Shown piece after piece: positions 9,535 through 17,725 of a stretch of DNA of 64,000 nucleotides; position 1 is the first letter of the stretch, and every line of letters begins with the position of its first letter. The stretch covers positions 930,001 through 994,000 of the forward strand of contig OZ255627.1 of NCBI GenBank assembly GCA_965276765.1, in the 5' to 3' direction. The translations under genes were made by a program, and so were the position numbers. Below the pieces are notes generated by a model. That model was not told the DNA's origin and searched no databases. It saw only the letters and a list, made by a program, of their open reading frames with translations. Source of the DNA: G965276765 sp965276765. Its GTDB lineage: Bacteria > Actinomycetota > Acidimicrobiia > Acidimicrobiales > Palsa-688.

Positions 9535-11003
9535 GCCAGATCCACCTCCAAGGTGGTGAACGAATGAGGGGGCAGCGCGACTTCGATGTGGCGGCCTTTG
9601 ACCGGTTGCTCGAAACGGCGGGAGCCCACTTGATCGGGGTGATCGAACGTGTTGCAGGCATCGGGACGGTCACCGTTGACCTCGTGGCCGACCATGGTGC
9701 CCGTCGCCTCTGCGCCGTTGAGATCGATGCTCGCCGCGACCGTGCCGTCCGGATCACGGTTGACCACCGAGACGGTCAGGTGATGGCCGTCCCCGTCTCG
9801 GGTGGCTGCCACGTCGAGCACCTGGAAGGGACCGAGGTCGGCGATCGCGTGGCTCCGGCCCGATCCGGTCCGGTCGTGATGGGCGTGGGTGCCGGAGTCC
9901 ACGAACGTGCTCAGCGCCACCTCCCTCGTCAGCGAGGCCATGAGCTGTATCGGGTGGTAGATGCTCTGGCGCAACAGGCCGTCGGGCGACGTCACGATAG
10001 GGGCGATCACGTTGACGAGCTGGGCCAGATTGGCCATGCGCACGGTCCGGCAGCGCCGCACGAACACGTTGAGGTAGGTCGCCACGGCCAGGGCGTCGGA
10101 AAGGCTGTAGCGCTCGGCCAGCTGGCCGTCGGACGTCCGGTACCACACGTTCCACTCGTCGTAGGCGACGCCGATCTTGTGGTCGACGCCTTGGACATGG
10201 CGGGCCCGCTCAATGAGCGCGCCGACAACGCCGAGGGCACGCTCGGCGTAGTGGGGGGCCAGGACGTTGGACCAGTAGTCGTCGGAGCCGGTGTAGAGGT
10301 GGATGCTGTGGTAGTCGACCAGCGAGGCGAGCCCGTCGATCACGACCCGGTCCCAGTCGTCGACACCGCTCTGACCGCAGCTGATCAGCTCGACGGCCGG
10401 GTCGAGCAGCTTGATGGCCTTACCCCACTGGCGGGCGACGTCGACGTAGTCCTCGGCGCGGCGCTGCCCGAGCTGCCAGTCGCCGTACATCTCGTTGCCG
10501 AGGCCCCAGTAACGCACGCGGTAGGGCTCGGCGTGACCGTTGGCCCGCCGCCGGTCAGCCCAGTAGGTGTCGCCCGTGCCGTTGCAGTACTCGAGCCAGG
10601 CCAGGGCCTCGTCCATGGTGCCCGTGCCCATGTTGAGGCAGATCACCGGCTCCGTCCCCACCGCCCGGCACCACGCCATGAACTCGTCGGTGCCGAAGCG
10701 GTTGGACTCCTCTGCGCCCCAGGCCAGCTCGGGTCGGCGAGGCCGCTGGCCGACGGGGCCGATCCCGTCGGTCCAGTGGTACCCGGACACGAAGTTGCCG
10801 CCCGGCCACCGCACGTGCGGCGGCCGCAGGTCGCGCACCGCGTCGAGGACGTCGGTGCGGAAGCCCCGTTCGTCGGCGAGCGGCGAGCCCTCGTCGAAGA
10901 TGCCGCCGTAGATGCAGCGACCCAAGTGCTCAATGAACCCACCGAAGATTCGGGGATCGACAGACCCGATCGGACGGTCGACATCGACGTCGATACGTGC
11001 CAA
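9531..11003 (-). CDS. GH51 alpha-L-arabinofuranosidase (~490 aa)
   Basis: Glycoside hydrolase family 51 enzyme that removes terminal alpha-L-arabinofuranosyl residues from arabinans, arabinoxylans or arabino-oligosaccharides. The start of the barrel reads IFGGFIEHLGRCIYGGI; the acid/base Glu is in GLGNEMYGDW (about residue 171) and the nucleophile Glu in YDEWNVWY (about 283). The C-terminal beta domain ends HSFTTLEVDLA. No signal peptide, so it is probably cytoplasmic and acts on imported oligosaccharides. I prefer the TTG at 11003, which has GGGAGAGG nine bases upstream; a TTG at 11012 is also possible. The stop overlaps the binding-protein ATG (ATGA). It is the first gene of the operon, about 75 bases downstream of a candidate LacI operator. 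Confidence 0.92.
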   Translation of the reverse strand: MARIDVDVDRPIGSVDPRIFGGFIEHLGRCIYGGIFDEGSPLADERGFRTDVLDAVRDLRPPHVRWPGGNFVSGYHWTDGIGPVGQRPRRPELAWGAEESNRFGTDEFMAWCRAVGTEPVICLNMGTGTMDEALAWLEYCNGTGDTYWADRRRANGHAEPYRVRYWGLGNEMYGDWQLGQRRAEDYVDVARQWGKAIKLLDPAVELISCGQSGVDDWDRVVIDGLASLVDYHSIHLYTGSDDYWSNVLAPHYAERALGVVGALIERARHVQGVDHKIGVAYDEWNVWYRTSDGQLAERYSLSDALAVATYLNVFVRRCRTVRMANLAQLVNVIAPIVTSPDGLLRQSIYHPIQLMASLTREVALSTFVDSGTHAHHDRTGSGRSHAIADLGPFQVLDVAATRDGDGHHLTVSVVNRDPDGTVAASIDLNGAEATGTMVGHEVNGDRPDACNTFDHPDQVGSRRFEQPVKGRHIEVALPPHSFTTLEVDLA

Positions 11004-11076
11004 GACACCCAACCTCTCCCAGTCCCGAAGAACCCGCTCGTCCGGTCGGCCCGGACAACAGTCTCCCTAGATCTTC

Positions 11077-11095
11077 CATGTTGCATCGTTGCATG
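11077..11095. promoter_or_regulatory. Candidate LacI-family operator upstream of the GH51 operon
   Basis: CATGTTGCATCGTTGCATG lies between the divergent GH51 and flavin-monooxygenase genes. The core TGCA-T-CG-T-TGCA is a near palindrome centred on CG, the usual shape of LacI/GalR operators. Its reverse complement matches the site at 12281-12299 upstream of the local lacI gene in 16 of 19 positions. Confidence 0.6.
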
Positions 11096-11164
11096 GCCGA
11101 ACGCAACTCTTCGTCCCGATCGCTACTTTTAACGCCGATCGCGCCGGAATAAAGGAAGGCCCTC

Positions 11165-12254
11165 ATGGCGACAGTCACGTCACCGGAGATCGCGTGGTTC
11201 GCGGCGCTGTGCGACGACGATTACGAGTACCTCGGGGTGGCCGACGATCGCCTGCTGAGCTCGTGGGATCATTGCCGGGACATCGTGATGGCGGCGGAGG
11301 AAAAGGGCTTCGACAGCGTGCTCCTCCCGTCGGGGTTACACCCTCGGGATCGACAGCTGCGCCTTTGCCGCCGCGATCGCCACCCACACGAGCAACATCC
11401 AGCTCCTCCTCGCGGCCCGGATGGGAGAAATGATTGTGCCGCAACTCGCCCGCCAGCTGGCCACCATCGACCAGATGGCATCCGGGCGCCTCCTCATCAA
11501 TGTGATATCCAGCAACATCCCAGGCGAAACCCTGGAGTCGGCGCCCCGCTACCGCCGGACCCTCGAGTACATGAAGGTGCTCCGCCAGCTCCTCAACGGC
11601 GAATCGGTGGACTTCAGCGGCGAGTTCGTCGACCTCCACATCGACCCACCGCGCCTCAGCCCCGTCAGCGGTGTCTGCCCGCCCTTCTACTTCGGCGGTC
11701 TGTCGGATGCGGCCAAGGAGTGCGCCGCCGCCGGCGCCGACGTCTACCTGATGTGGCCCGACACCCCAGATGCGGTCCGCACCGTGGTGACCGAGATGCG
11801 CGAACGGGCCGCCCAGGCGGGCCGGAGCCTACGGTTCGGGTGGCGCTCCCACATCATCGTGGGCGACACCGAGTTAGACGCCCGGGCAGAAGCCCGACGG
11901 CTCCTCTCCCGGCTCGACGACCGGGCCGGGGAGGAGATCCGCAGACGCTCCCTGGACACGACGTCGGCCGGCACCGTCCGCCAAAACCAGCTGCGGGACG
12001 AGGCCGACAACGAGGGCTACGTGACCAGGCACCTGTGGACCGGCATCGGCCGGGCCCGCAACGGCGCCGGTGCGGCCCTCGTCGGCGACCCCGACCAGGT
12101 CCGCGACGCCATCGACGAGCTCCACGACGCCGGCATCGACGCCTTCATCCTCTCCGGGTACCCCCACATCGAAACGGCCCGCCGCTTCGGCGACCTCATG
12201 CTCCCCAAGCTGGATCACGAGCCGCTCCACACCACGGCCGCCCCCCTGGCATAA
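11165..12254 (+). pseudogene. SsuD-like FMN-dependent monooxygenase, one frameshift
   Basis: Luciferase-like flavin monooxygenase resembling alkanesulfonate monooxygenases, which use FMNH2 and O2. Recognisable stretches are GFDSVLLPSG, then after a frame change near 11333 YTLGIDSCAFAAAIATHTSN, QMASGRLLINVISSNIPGE, PPFYFGGLSDAAKE and VYLMWPDTPDA. The joined protein of about 362 residues has the normal length. The ATG at 11165 follows AAGGAAGG at good spacing. It diverges from the GH51 operon and shares the candidate LacI site, so it may be co-regulated, although a sulfonate monooxygenase has no obvious role in arabinose use. Pseudogene or base-calling error; otherwise well conserved. Confidence 0.8.
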
Positions 12255-12280
12255 GCCGCTCCGGCTCAGCCCGCAACCAG

Positions 12281-12299
12281 CATGCCACGATGCAACACA
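12281..12299. promoter_or_regulatory. Candidate LacI-family operator upstream of the lacI gene
   Basis: CATGCCACGATGCAACACA sits 30 bases before the chosen lacI start. It matches the reverse complement of the 11077-11095 site in 16 of 19 positions, with the same TGCx-A-CG-A-TGCA core. Its position fits autoregulation. Confidence 0.55.
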
Positions 12300-12329
12300 C
12301 GGATCTCACCGACAGAGCATGATGACCGA

Positions 12330-13430
12330 ATGAGCAAGGATGGGGCCGGCGCCGTCACGTTGCGACAGGTAGCCGAGCGGGCCGGCGTCTCGGTACGCAC
12401 CGTCTCCAACGTGGTCAACGACTTCGCCTACGTGGCCGCGACGACCAGGGCTCGGGTGCAGCAAGCGATCGACGAGCTCGACTACCGGCCCAACCTGGTC
12501 GCCCGGAACCTCCGAGGGGGCCGGTCGGGCATCATCGGCGTGGCCGTCCCCGAGCTGCAGGTGCCTTACTTCGCCGAGCTGTGCGGCCAGATCATCCGGG
12601 AGGCCGGCCAGCACTCGTACACGGCGATCATCGAGCAAACCGACGGCAACCCGGAAGAGGAACGGGACCTGGTATGCCGGCCTCGCCGCGCCCACCTGCC
12701 CGACGGGCTCATCTTCAGCCCGCTAGGACTGGGGTCGGAAGAACTCGTGGATCTGCCTCGTACCCTCCCCATGGTCCTCCTGGGCGAGCGCGTCTCCGGG
12801 CAGGCCTTCGACCACGTCGGCATCGACAACGTGGGAGCGGCACGCGCCGCCACCGAACACCTCATCGGGATCGGGAGGCATCGCGTCGCGGCCATCGGCA
12901 GCCAGTTCAACCCGGCCGGCGTCACCGCCCAGTACCGCACCGAGGGCTACCGGGCCGCCCTGGCCGGAGCCGGCCTGCGCTACCGGCGCGAGCTGACCAT
13001 GCCGACACCGAGATTCCACCGGTCCGAAGGAGCCAAGGCCATGAACCGCCTCCTCGACCTCCGCCGGCCCCCCGACGCCGTCTTCTGCTACAACGACCTA
13101 CTGGCCGTCGGGGCGATCCGGGCCGCCCTCTCCCGAGGCGTCCGGGTGCCGGAGGACATCGCCGTCGCCGGCTTCGACGATAGCGAGGAGGGGCAGTACG
13201 CCACCCCGGCGCTAACGACGGTCGCCCCCGACAAGACGGAGGTCGCCAGGCAGGCCGTCCAGCTGCTCGTCAGGCGGCTCAAGGGTGATGAGCAGCCGCC
13301 GGTCACGGTCGTCGCCGGCTACGACCTGCGGGTCAGGGAGAGCACGGTCACCGCAGCGGTCACGCCGATCGTCGCCGTACCGGCCCGGCGGAAGTCGCTC
13401 CGGCCGGCAGCGGTCACCCCGAACGCATAG
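12330..13430 (+). CDS. LacI/GalR-family transcriptional regulator (366 aa)
   Basis: DNA-binding repressor with the standard plan: N-terminal HTH TLRQVAERAGVSVRTVSNVV, hinge helix YRPNLVARNLRGGRSG, then a periplasmic-binding-protein-like sugar domain (IIGVAVPELQVPYFAEL; PDAVFCYNDLLAVGAIRA; IAVAGFDDSEEGQYATPALT). A further in-frame ATG lies 16 codons upstream, but the HTH begins normally from the ATG at 12330. Placed next to the arabinofuranosidase/ABC importer operon and flanked by two matching candidate operators, it most likely represses that operon until an arabinose-type inducer is present. The stretch DLVCRPRRAHLPDGLIF is slightly odd for the family but does not break the frame. Confidence 0.92.
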   Translation: MSKDGAGAVTLRQVAERAGVSVRTVSNVVNDFAYVAATTRARVQQAIDELDYRPNLVARNLRGGRSGIIGVAVPELQVPYFAELCGQIIREAGQHSYTAIIEQTDGNPEEERDLVCRPRRAHLPDGLIFSPLGLGSEELVDLPRTLPMVLLGERVSGQAFDHVGIDNVGAARAATEHLIGIGRHRVAAIGSQFNPAGVTAQYRTEGYRAALAGAGLRYRRELTMPTPRFHRSEGAKAMNRLLDLRRPPDAVFCYNDLLAVGAIRAALSRGVRVPEDIAVAGFDDSEEGQYATPALTTVAPDKTEVARQAVQLLVRRLKGDEQPPVTVVAGYDLRVRESTVTAAVTPIVAVPARRKSLRPAAVTPNA

Positions 13431-13505
13431 TCGCCCGCCTTGGCCCGAAGGCAGACGCCCCTCTCGCCCGGCCGGGGAGAAAGGGGGCGCCGAACCCGGC
13501 AGGAA

Positions 13506-13658
13506 TCAGCCGATCGAGAGGCCCTTCGCCGCCTGGTGCCGGCTGGCCACGTTGGACCAGTTGACCAGGTTCCAGAACGCACTCACGTAGTCGGGCTTGA
13601 CGTTCTTGTACTGCAGGTAGAACGCATGCTCCCAGATGTCGATCACGAGCAGCTCGTA
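13506..13658 (-). pseudogene. Fe/Mn superoxide dismutase, C-terminal 50 residues only
   Basis: The last 50 codons match the C-terminus of iron/manganese superoxide dismutases: LLVIDIWEHAFYLQYKNVKP, then DYVSAFWNLVNWSNVA. DIWEH supplies two of the four metal ligands; the other two and the whole N-terminal helical domain are missing. Upstream, the same frame runs into unrelated sequence next to a broken MFS gene. It is a gene remnant left at a rearrangement junction and cannot be a working enzyme. Confidence 0.85.
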
Positions 13659-13744
13659 ACAATGCGCTGCCGTAACGGTGTAGAGATGTCCCTGATAACT
13701 GAGACCGGGGCCCGATGTGCAGCGGCCTGGCGGAGCTGGGTGAA

Positions 13745-14134
13745 CAGGACCAGCTTGATGAACCCGAGCGAGACCGCGATCAGATACAGCTCCCACAGGT
13801 GCAGGTTGCCGGTCAGCTCCAACCCGGCCAGTACGGCGGCCTGCACGCCGGCCAGGCTCTGGGTCCAAAACAGCACCCGGTACTTGCCGAAGCGGTCCCC
13901 GAGAGTGGCGCCGACCGGTCCGAAGACCAGCACAGGCAGCGCCTGGAAGGCCACCACGAGACCCACCGCAAAGCCCGAGCGGGTCAGGCTGAACACCAGC
14001 CAGGACTGAGCGATGCTTTGCATCCAGGTCCCGATCATCGACACGCTCTGCCCGGCGAAGTAGCACCGGTAGTTGCGTATCTTCAGCGCGGAGAAGGTCC
14101 TGGCCGTGACGTCGCGTGCCCTGGCCGTCCGCAT
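13745..14134 (-). pseudogene. MFS exporter (EntS/MFS_3-like), N-terminal fragment
   Basis: About 130 residues from the N-terminus of a major facilitator transporter: FSALKIRNYRCYFAGQSVSM, IGTWMQSIAQSWLVFSLT, then GPVGATLGDRFGKYRVLFW, which contains the conserved loop 2-3 motif. Homology stops after SLGFIKLV, about one third of the way through a normal protein, and the frame continues into meaningless sequence and then the superoxide dismutase remnant. The ATG at 14134 looks like the authentic start. The two 3'-truncated and 5'-truncated remnants face each other across a junction of under 100 bases, indicating a deletion. Confidence 0.8.
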
Positions 14135-14766
14135 CCCTGCCCCTCCATCCTCATTCGTTAGTCCTGCTAACGACCCTACAGGTGAACACGGGATGAACGG
14201 GCGGGGCCACAGCTGCGGGACTGTCTCGCGAGTGGGGCCTCAGGGTCGTAGAGGATCAACGCTCCGGCTGAGAGTGCTCGGGCGATGATTCAGGGCTGTC
14301 GGCTTGGGCGGGCACGGGGAGGTTGATGCGGTGACGGTGAGGCGGCGGCTATCGGACTCATCTGTCAGGGCGAAGACGGCTCGGAGCAATCTCGTCACTT
14401 CGACACGCCTGACGGCAAGAGCGGCCGGCGCCGCCAGAATCTTGACGATGGCGACTTTGCGGGCCGGTTGCACCACATCTGCACCACAATGGGGGTGTAT
14501 CACCGTGCCGGCCGGGGCCACTTGGTGCCACCATCGAAACGGGCCCCGAGCAGCCGGTTCGGCTAAAAGCCCAGCTCACGGGCACACTGCAAAACTCGCT
14601 TTGGCGCCTTCCCACACGTCGGGGTCATTCGGCGAAATGAGGGTGTGTGACCCAGCAGCGTGTCCCGTAAGACGCACCCCTGCGAAAATCTTTACCGGGC
14701 GGGGTATCTGCGAATCTGCACGTCAGCGGCCTACAGGGAAACCTTCCCGTTGACGAGCTGGTTGCC
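14135..14766. other. Non-coding gap with no supported gene
   Basis: About 630 bases between the MFS remnant and the histidine kinase. Several frames are open but none shows a domain, plausible composition or ribosome site. The right part (14681-14729) holds a segment repeated in inverse orientation near 49.3 kb; see the repeat entry. The gap may contain the kinase promoter. Confidence 0.5.
14681..14729 (+). repeat. Dispersed repeat, copy 1 (second copy inverted at 49311-49358)
   Basis: The core GGGCGGGGTATCTGCGAATC (14697-14716) recurs on the minus strand at 49324-49343 with a single mismatch. The flanks (GCGAxAATC before; CAxGTCA after) also match over about 48 bases. Both copies sit in gene-poor debris, which suggests the end of a mobile element or a regulatory repeat. 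Confidence 0.5.
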
Positions 14767-15984
14767 GTGCCCAAACGACGTTCGGCTATTGAGATCGGGC
14801 CTATCGTTATCGTGGTGAAGCACGGTCGGGCACGTTCGTGGACCGGTTCGGTGTATTTCGATGTGGCCGTAGCTGTCGTGGTGGGGGTCACGTTGTTGCT
14901 TGGCACGGCTGGGGCGGCCCTCGACCAGGTGCCGCCGCGCCGCGCTCTGGACGTGACGGCGCGGGTGATCTTGGTGTTGGCTGCGGTGGCGATCTTGTTG
15001 TGGAGGCGGTGGCCCGACGTGTTTCTTGCCGGCGAGGTCGTGTTGGCGTCGGTGTACCTGGCCCGGGGTTATCCGAATGGCCCGGTGCTGATTGTGGTGG
15101 CTGTGGCTGCCTATGTGTTCGCGTCTCGTCGTGGCATCTGGGTCACGCTGGAGGGAGCGGTGCCCGCCGCGTTGGCTCTGGTTGTCGCCGACTTGGTCGG
15201 CTATGTCCAGACGGGCCTGTCCGGTAGGGCTGGGGCGGTCGCTCAGGCTGGCTGGGTGGTCGTCCCTGCGGTGTTCGGGGGTTTGGTGCGGGAGACCCGG
15301 GCCGCCAGGGCGCGTGCGGGGGACGAGGCGGCGGGGCGACGGGTGGAGCAGGAACGGTTGCGCATGGAGCGGGAGGTCCATGATGTCGTGGGGCACGGCC
15401 TGTCGGTGATCTCTTTGCAGGCGGGGGTGGCCTTGCATGTGTTGTCGCGCCGCCCCGACCACGCCCGTTCTGCCCTGGAGGCGATTCAGGCCACCAGCCG
15501 AGAGGCGCTCGACGAGTTGCGGGTGTCCCTCGCCGCTGGCCCGGTCGAGGGGCTCTCGTCGTCCTTGACGGGCCTGGCGCGTCTTGAGACGGTCGTCGGC
15601 CAGGTCCGCCTGGCCGGCCTGGATGTCGAGATTGACACTGTTGGCGTCGTACGCTCCCTGGCCCCCGACGTGGACCAGACCGCGTTGCGGGTGGTGCAGG
15701 AGTCGCTGACCAACGTGTTGCGCCACGCCGGGCCGGCAACGGCCCGTGTGGAGTTGGACTACCAGCCCGAGTGTCTCGCCATCTCGGTGGGTGACAAGGG
15801 CCCAGTAGGCCCCGGCGGCGACAAACCGGTGGCGGCCGGGCGTGGCCTGGCGGGGCTGCGCCAGCGTACGGTGAACCTGGGCGGCTCGTTTGAGGCGGGG
15901 TACGCCCCGGGCGGCGGTTGGCGGGTGTGTGCCGTGCTTCCGGCTCCCGTCGGGCACCGAGCATCCGGGGGTCGACCGGCGTGA
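14767..15984 (+). CDS. Sensor histidine kinase, NarL-type (HisKA_3), ~405 aa
   Basis: Membrane histidine kinase of a two-component system. The N-terminal half has several hydrophobic segments (VAVAVVVGVTLLLGTAGAA, VILVLAAVAILLW and others) and no large external sensor. The phosphorylation helix is VEQERLRMEREVHDVVGHGL with the His in EVHDVVGHGL; a degenerate HATPase follows (ESLTNVLRHAGPATA, then GRGLAGLRQRTVNLGG). The start is uncertain: GTG at 14767 is used, and GTG codons near 14814 are alternatives. Its stop overlaps the response-regulator GTG by 4 bases. The ABC-2 exporter genes directly downstream are its probable target; paired systems of this kind often control drug- or peptide-resistance exporters. 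Confidence 0.88.
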   Translation: MPKRRSAIEIGPIVIVVKHGRARSWTGSVYFDVAVAVVVGVTLLLGTAGAALDQVPPRRALDVTARVILVLAAVAILLWRRWPDVFLAGEVVLASVYLARGYPNGPVLIVVAVAAYVFASRRGIWVTLEGAVPAALALVVADLVGYVQTGLSGRAGAVAQAGWVVVPAVFGGLVRETRAARARAGDEAAGRRVEQERLRMEREVHDVVGHGLSVISLQAGVALHVLSRRPDHARSALEAIQATSREALDELRVSLAAGPVEGLSSSLTGLARLETVVGQVRLAGLDVEIDTVGVVRSLAPDVDQTALRVVQESLTNVLRHAGPATARVELDYQPECLAISVGDKGPVGPGGDKPVAAGRGLAGLRQRTVNLGGSFEAGYAPGGGWRVCAVLPAPVGHRASGGRPA

Positions 15985-16634
15985 TCTCGGTGGTCGTTGC
16001 CGACGATCAACCCCTGATCCGCATGGGGCTGCGAGTCCTGTTGGATACCGAGGACGACTTGGAGTTGGCCGGCGAAGCGGCCGACGGTGCCTCGGCGCTG
16101 AGTGTCATTCGGGCCACCCGACCCGATGTGGCGCTGCTCGACATTCGCATGCCCGAGCCCGATGGGCTCGCTGTCCTGCGGGCTGTCATGGCCGACCCGG
16201 ACTTGGCCCGCACCCGGGTGGTGATGGTCACGACGTTCGCCCTGGATGAGTACCTCTTCGAGGCGTTACGTCTCGGGGCGAGCGGCTTCGTGGTCAAAGA
16301 CGCCGACCCTGCCGAGCTGCTCCAGGCCATTCGGGTCGTCGCCGGCGGCGAGTCGTTGTTGTCGCCGACGATGACACGTCGTTTGATCAGCGCGTTCGCT
16401 TCCCGCCCGGGTGTGCACGGCCCCGATCTGAGCGACCTGACCGTCCGCGAGCGCGAGATCGTGGCCCTCGTCGGGCACGGCCTGTCCAATGACGAGATCG
16501 CCGGGCGGTTGTTCATCAGTCCGGCCACCTCCCGCACCCATGTCAGTCGGGCCATGATCAAGCTCGCCGCCCGGGACCGCGCCCAACTCGTCGTGTTCGC
16601 CCATCAGGCCGGTTTGGTCACCCCGGTGGAGTGA
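15981..16634 (+). CDS. Response regulator, NarL/LuxR family (217 aa)
   Basis: Cytoplasmic response regulator and cognate partner of the preceding kinase. The receiver domain starts VISVVVADDQPLIRMGLR, with the phospho-acceptor Asp in ALLDIRMPEPDG and the conserved Lys in FVVKDADPAELL. The C-terminal LuxR-type HTH reads LTVREREIVALVGHGLSNDE and IAGRLFISPATSRTHVSRAM. I chose the GTG at 15981 because it overlaps the kinase stop (GTGA) and puts the first beta-strand at the N-terminus; a longer frame exists upstream. It probably regulates the ABC transporter 80 bases downstream. Confidence 0.92.
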   Translation: MISVVVADDQPLIRMGLRVLLDTEDDLELAGEAADGASALSVIRATRPDVALLDIRMPEPDGLAVLRAVMADPDLARTRVVMVTTFALDEYLFEALRLGASGFVVKDADPAELLQAIRVVAGGESLLSPTMTRRLISAFASRPGVHGPDLSDLTVREREIVALVGHGLSNDEIAGRLFISPATSRTHVSRAMIKLAARDRAQLVVFAHQAGLVTPVE

Positions 16635-16714
16635 CCGGCGTACGCCCATTTGCGTACAGGCGTGCCGCCTGGCGGCCGACGACATGACGACCGGCCGGGC
16701 GCACACTCACAGCT

Positions 16715-17725
16715 ATGACCCTCACTGACGAGCCGACCCTGCCGCGACCGAGCCGGAGTACGACGGCCGCGGTCGACGTGCACGGGCTGACCAAACACTT
16801 CGGGCGACGAGTCGCGGTCGACAACCTGGACCTGCATGTGCCCACCGGGACCGTCGCCGGCTTCATCGGTCCCAACGGTGCCGGCAAGACCACCACGCTG
16901 CGAATGCTGCTTGGCTTGGTCCACCCCACCGCGGGCGAAGGAACAGTCCTGGGCCAGTCGATGGACCGGCCCGAGGGCTATCTCTCCAAGGTTGGGGCCC
17001 TGATCGAGAGCCCGGCGTTCTACCCGGGCCTCTCCGGGCGGGCCAACCTGACCGCTCTCGGCGTCCTTGGGGGCCACCCCACTGGCCGGGTGGGTGGGCT
17101 TCTCGAACAGGTCGGGTTGGGCGACCGCGGCGAGGACCGGTATCGCAGCTACTCGCTGGGGATGAAGCAACGCTTGGGTATCGCCGCCGCCCTGCTCGCC
17201 GACCCTGAGCTGCTCATCCTCGACGAGCCGACCAACGGGCTCGATCCCGCCGGCATCCGCGACATGCGCGACCTGCTGCGGGCGCTGGCCGACAGCGGAC
17301 CCACCGTGGTGATCTCCTCCCATCTCCTCGCCGAGCTGGAGCAAGTGGCCGACTGGCTCGTCGTTGTCGAACATGGCCGGCGCGTCTACCAGGGCTCGGT
17401 CCGCGACTTTATGGCTGACGGGACGGCCAGCGTCCTGCTGCGTCCCGAGCACCCCGACCAGATGGGGCCGTTGGCAACGCTGATCGAGCGCCAAGGCCTT
17501 GCCGTCCGCCGCGAAGAAAGCCGGTTGCGGCTGACATTCCCCGACGTGAGCGGCGACACCGACCCTGACGTCAATGAGACCGACGCCGTGCTCGGCCGGC
17601 TCGTGCGCGCCGCGTTCGCCGACGGCATCGTGATCGTGGAGATGCAACAAGGCCACCCGTCGCTCGAGGACCGCTACCAGGACCTCGTGGCGCGAGCTGG
17701 CGCCGACCGGGAGCCGCAACGATGA
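16715..17725 (+). CDS. ABC exporter ATP-binding protein (336 aa)
   Basis: Nucleotide-binding subunit of an ABC-2 type exporter of the DrrA/BcrA class. Walker A is GPNGAGKTT (about residue 53), the signature is YSLGMKQRLG (about 148), Walker B is LLILDEPTNGLDP and the switch His is in VISSHLL. The C-terminal 100 residues form the extension usual in this class. The stop overlaps the permease start (ATGA). Together with the upstream two-component system it looks like a self-contained export or resistance module; the substrate cannot be read from sequence. Confidence 0.93.
   Translation: MTLTDEPTLPRPSRSTTAAVDVHGLTKHFGRRVAVDNLDLHVPTGTVAGFIGPNGAGKTTTLRMLLGLVHPTAGEGTVLGQSMDRPEGYLSKVGALIESPAFYPGLSGRANLTALGVLGGHPTGRVGGLLEQVGLGDRGEDRYRSYSLGMKQRLGIAAALLADPELLILDEPTNGLDPAGIRDMRDLLRALADSGPTVVISSHLLAELEQVADWLVVVEHGRRVYQGSVRDFMADGTASVLLRPEHPDQMGPLATLIERQGLAVRREESRLRLTFPDVSGDTDPDVNETDAVLGRLVRAAFADGIVIVEMQQGHPSLEDRYQDLVARAGADREPQR

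Noticed and set aside
9426..11132. Long open frame on the plus strand through the GH51 gene
   Set aside because: It is antisense to a gene with clear GH51 catalytic motifs; the translation is repetitive Gly/Val/Asp without any domain. A GC-rich shadow frame.
14304..14753. 149-codon frame in the gap before the first histidine kinase
   Set aside because: No domain, unnatural composition (many Ala, Arg, Cys), no ribosome site.
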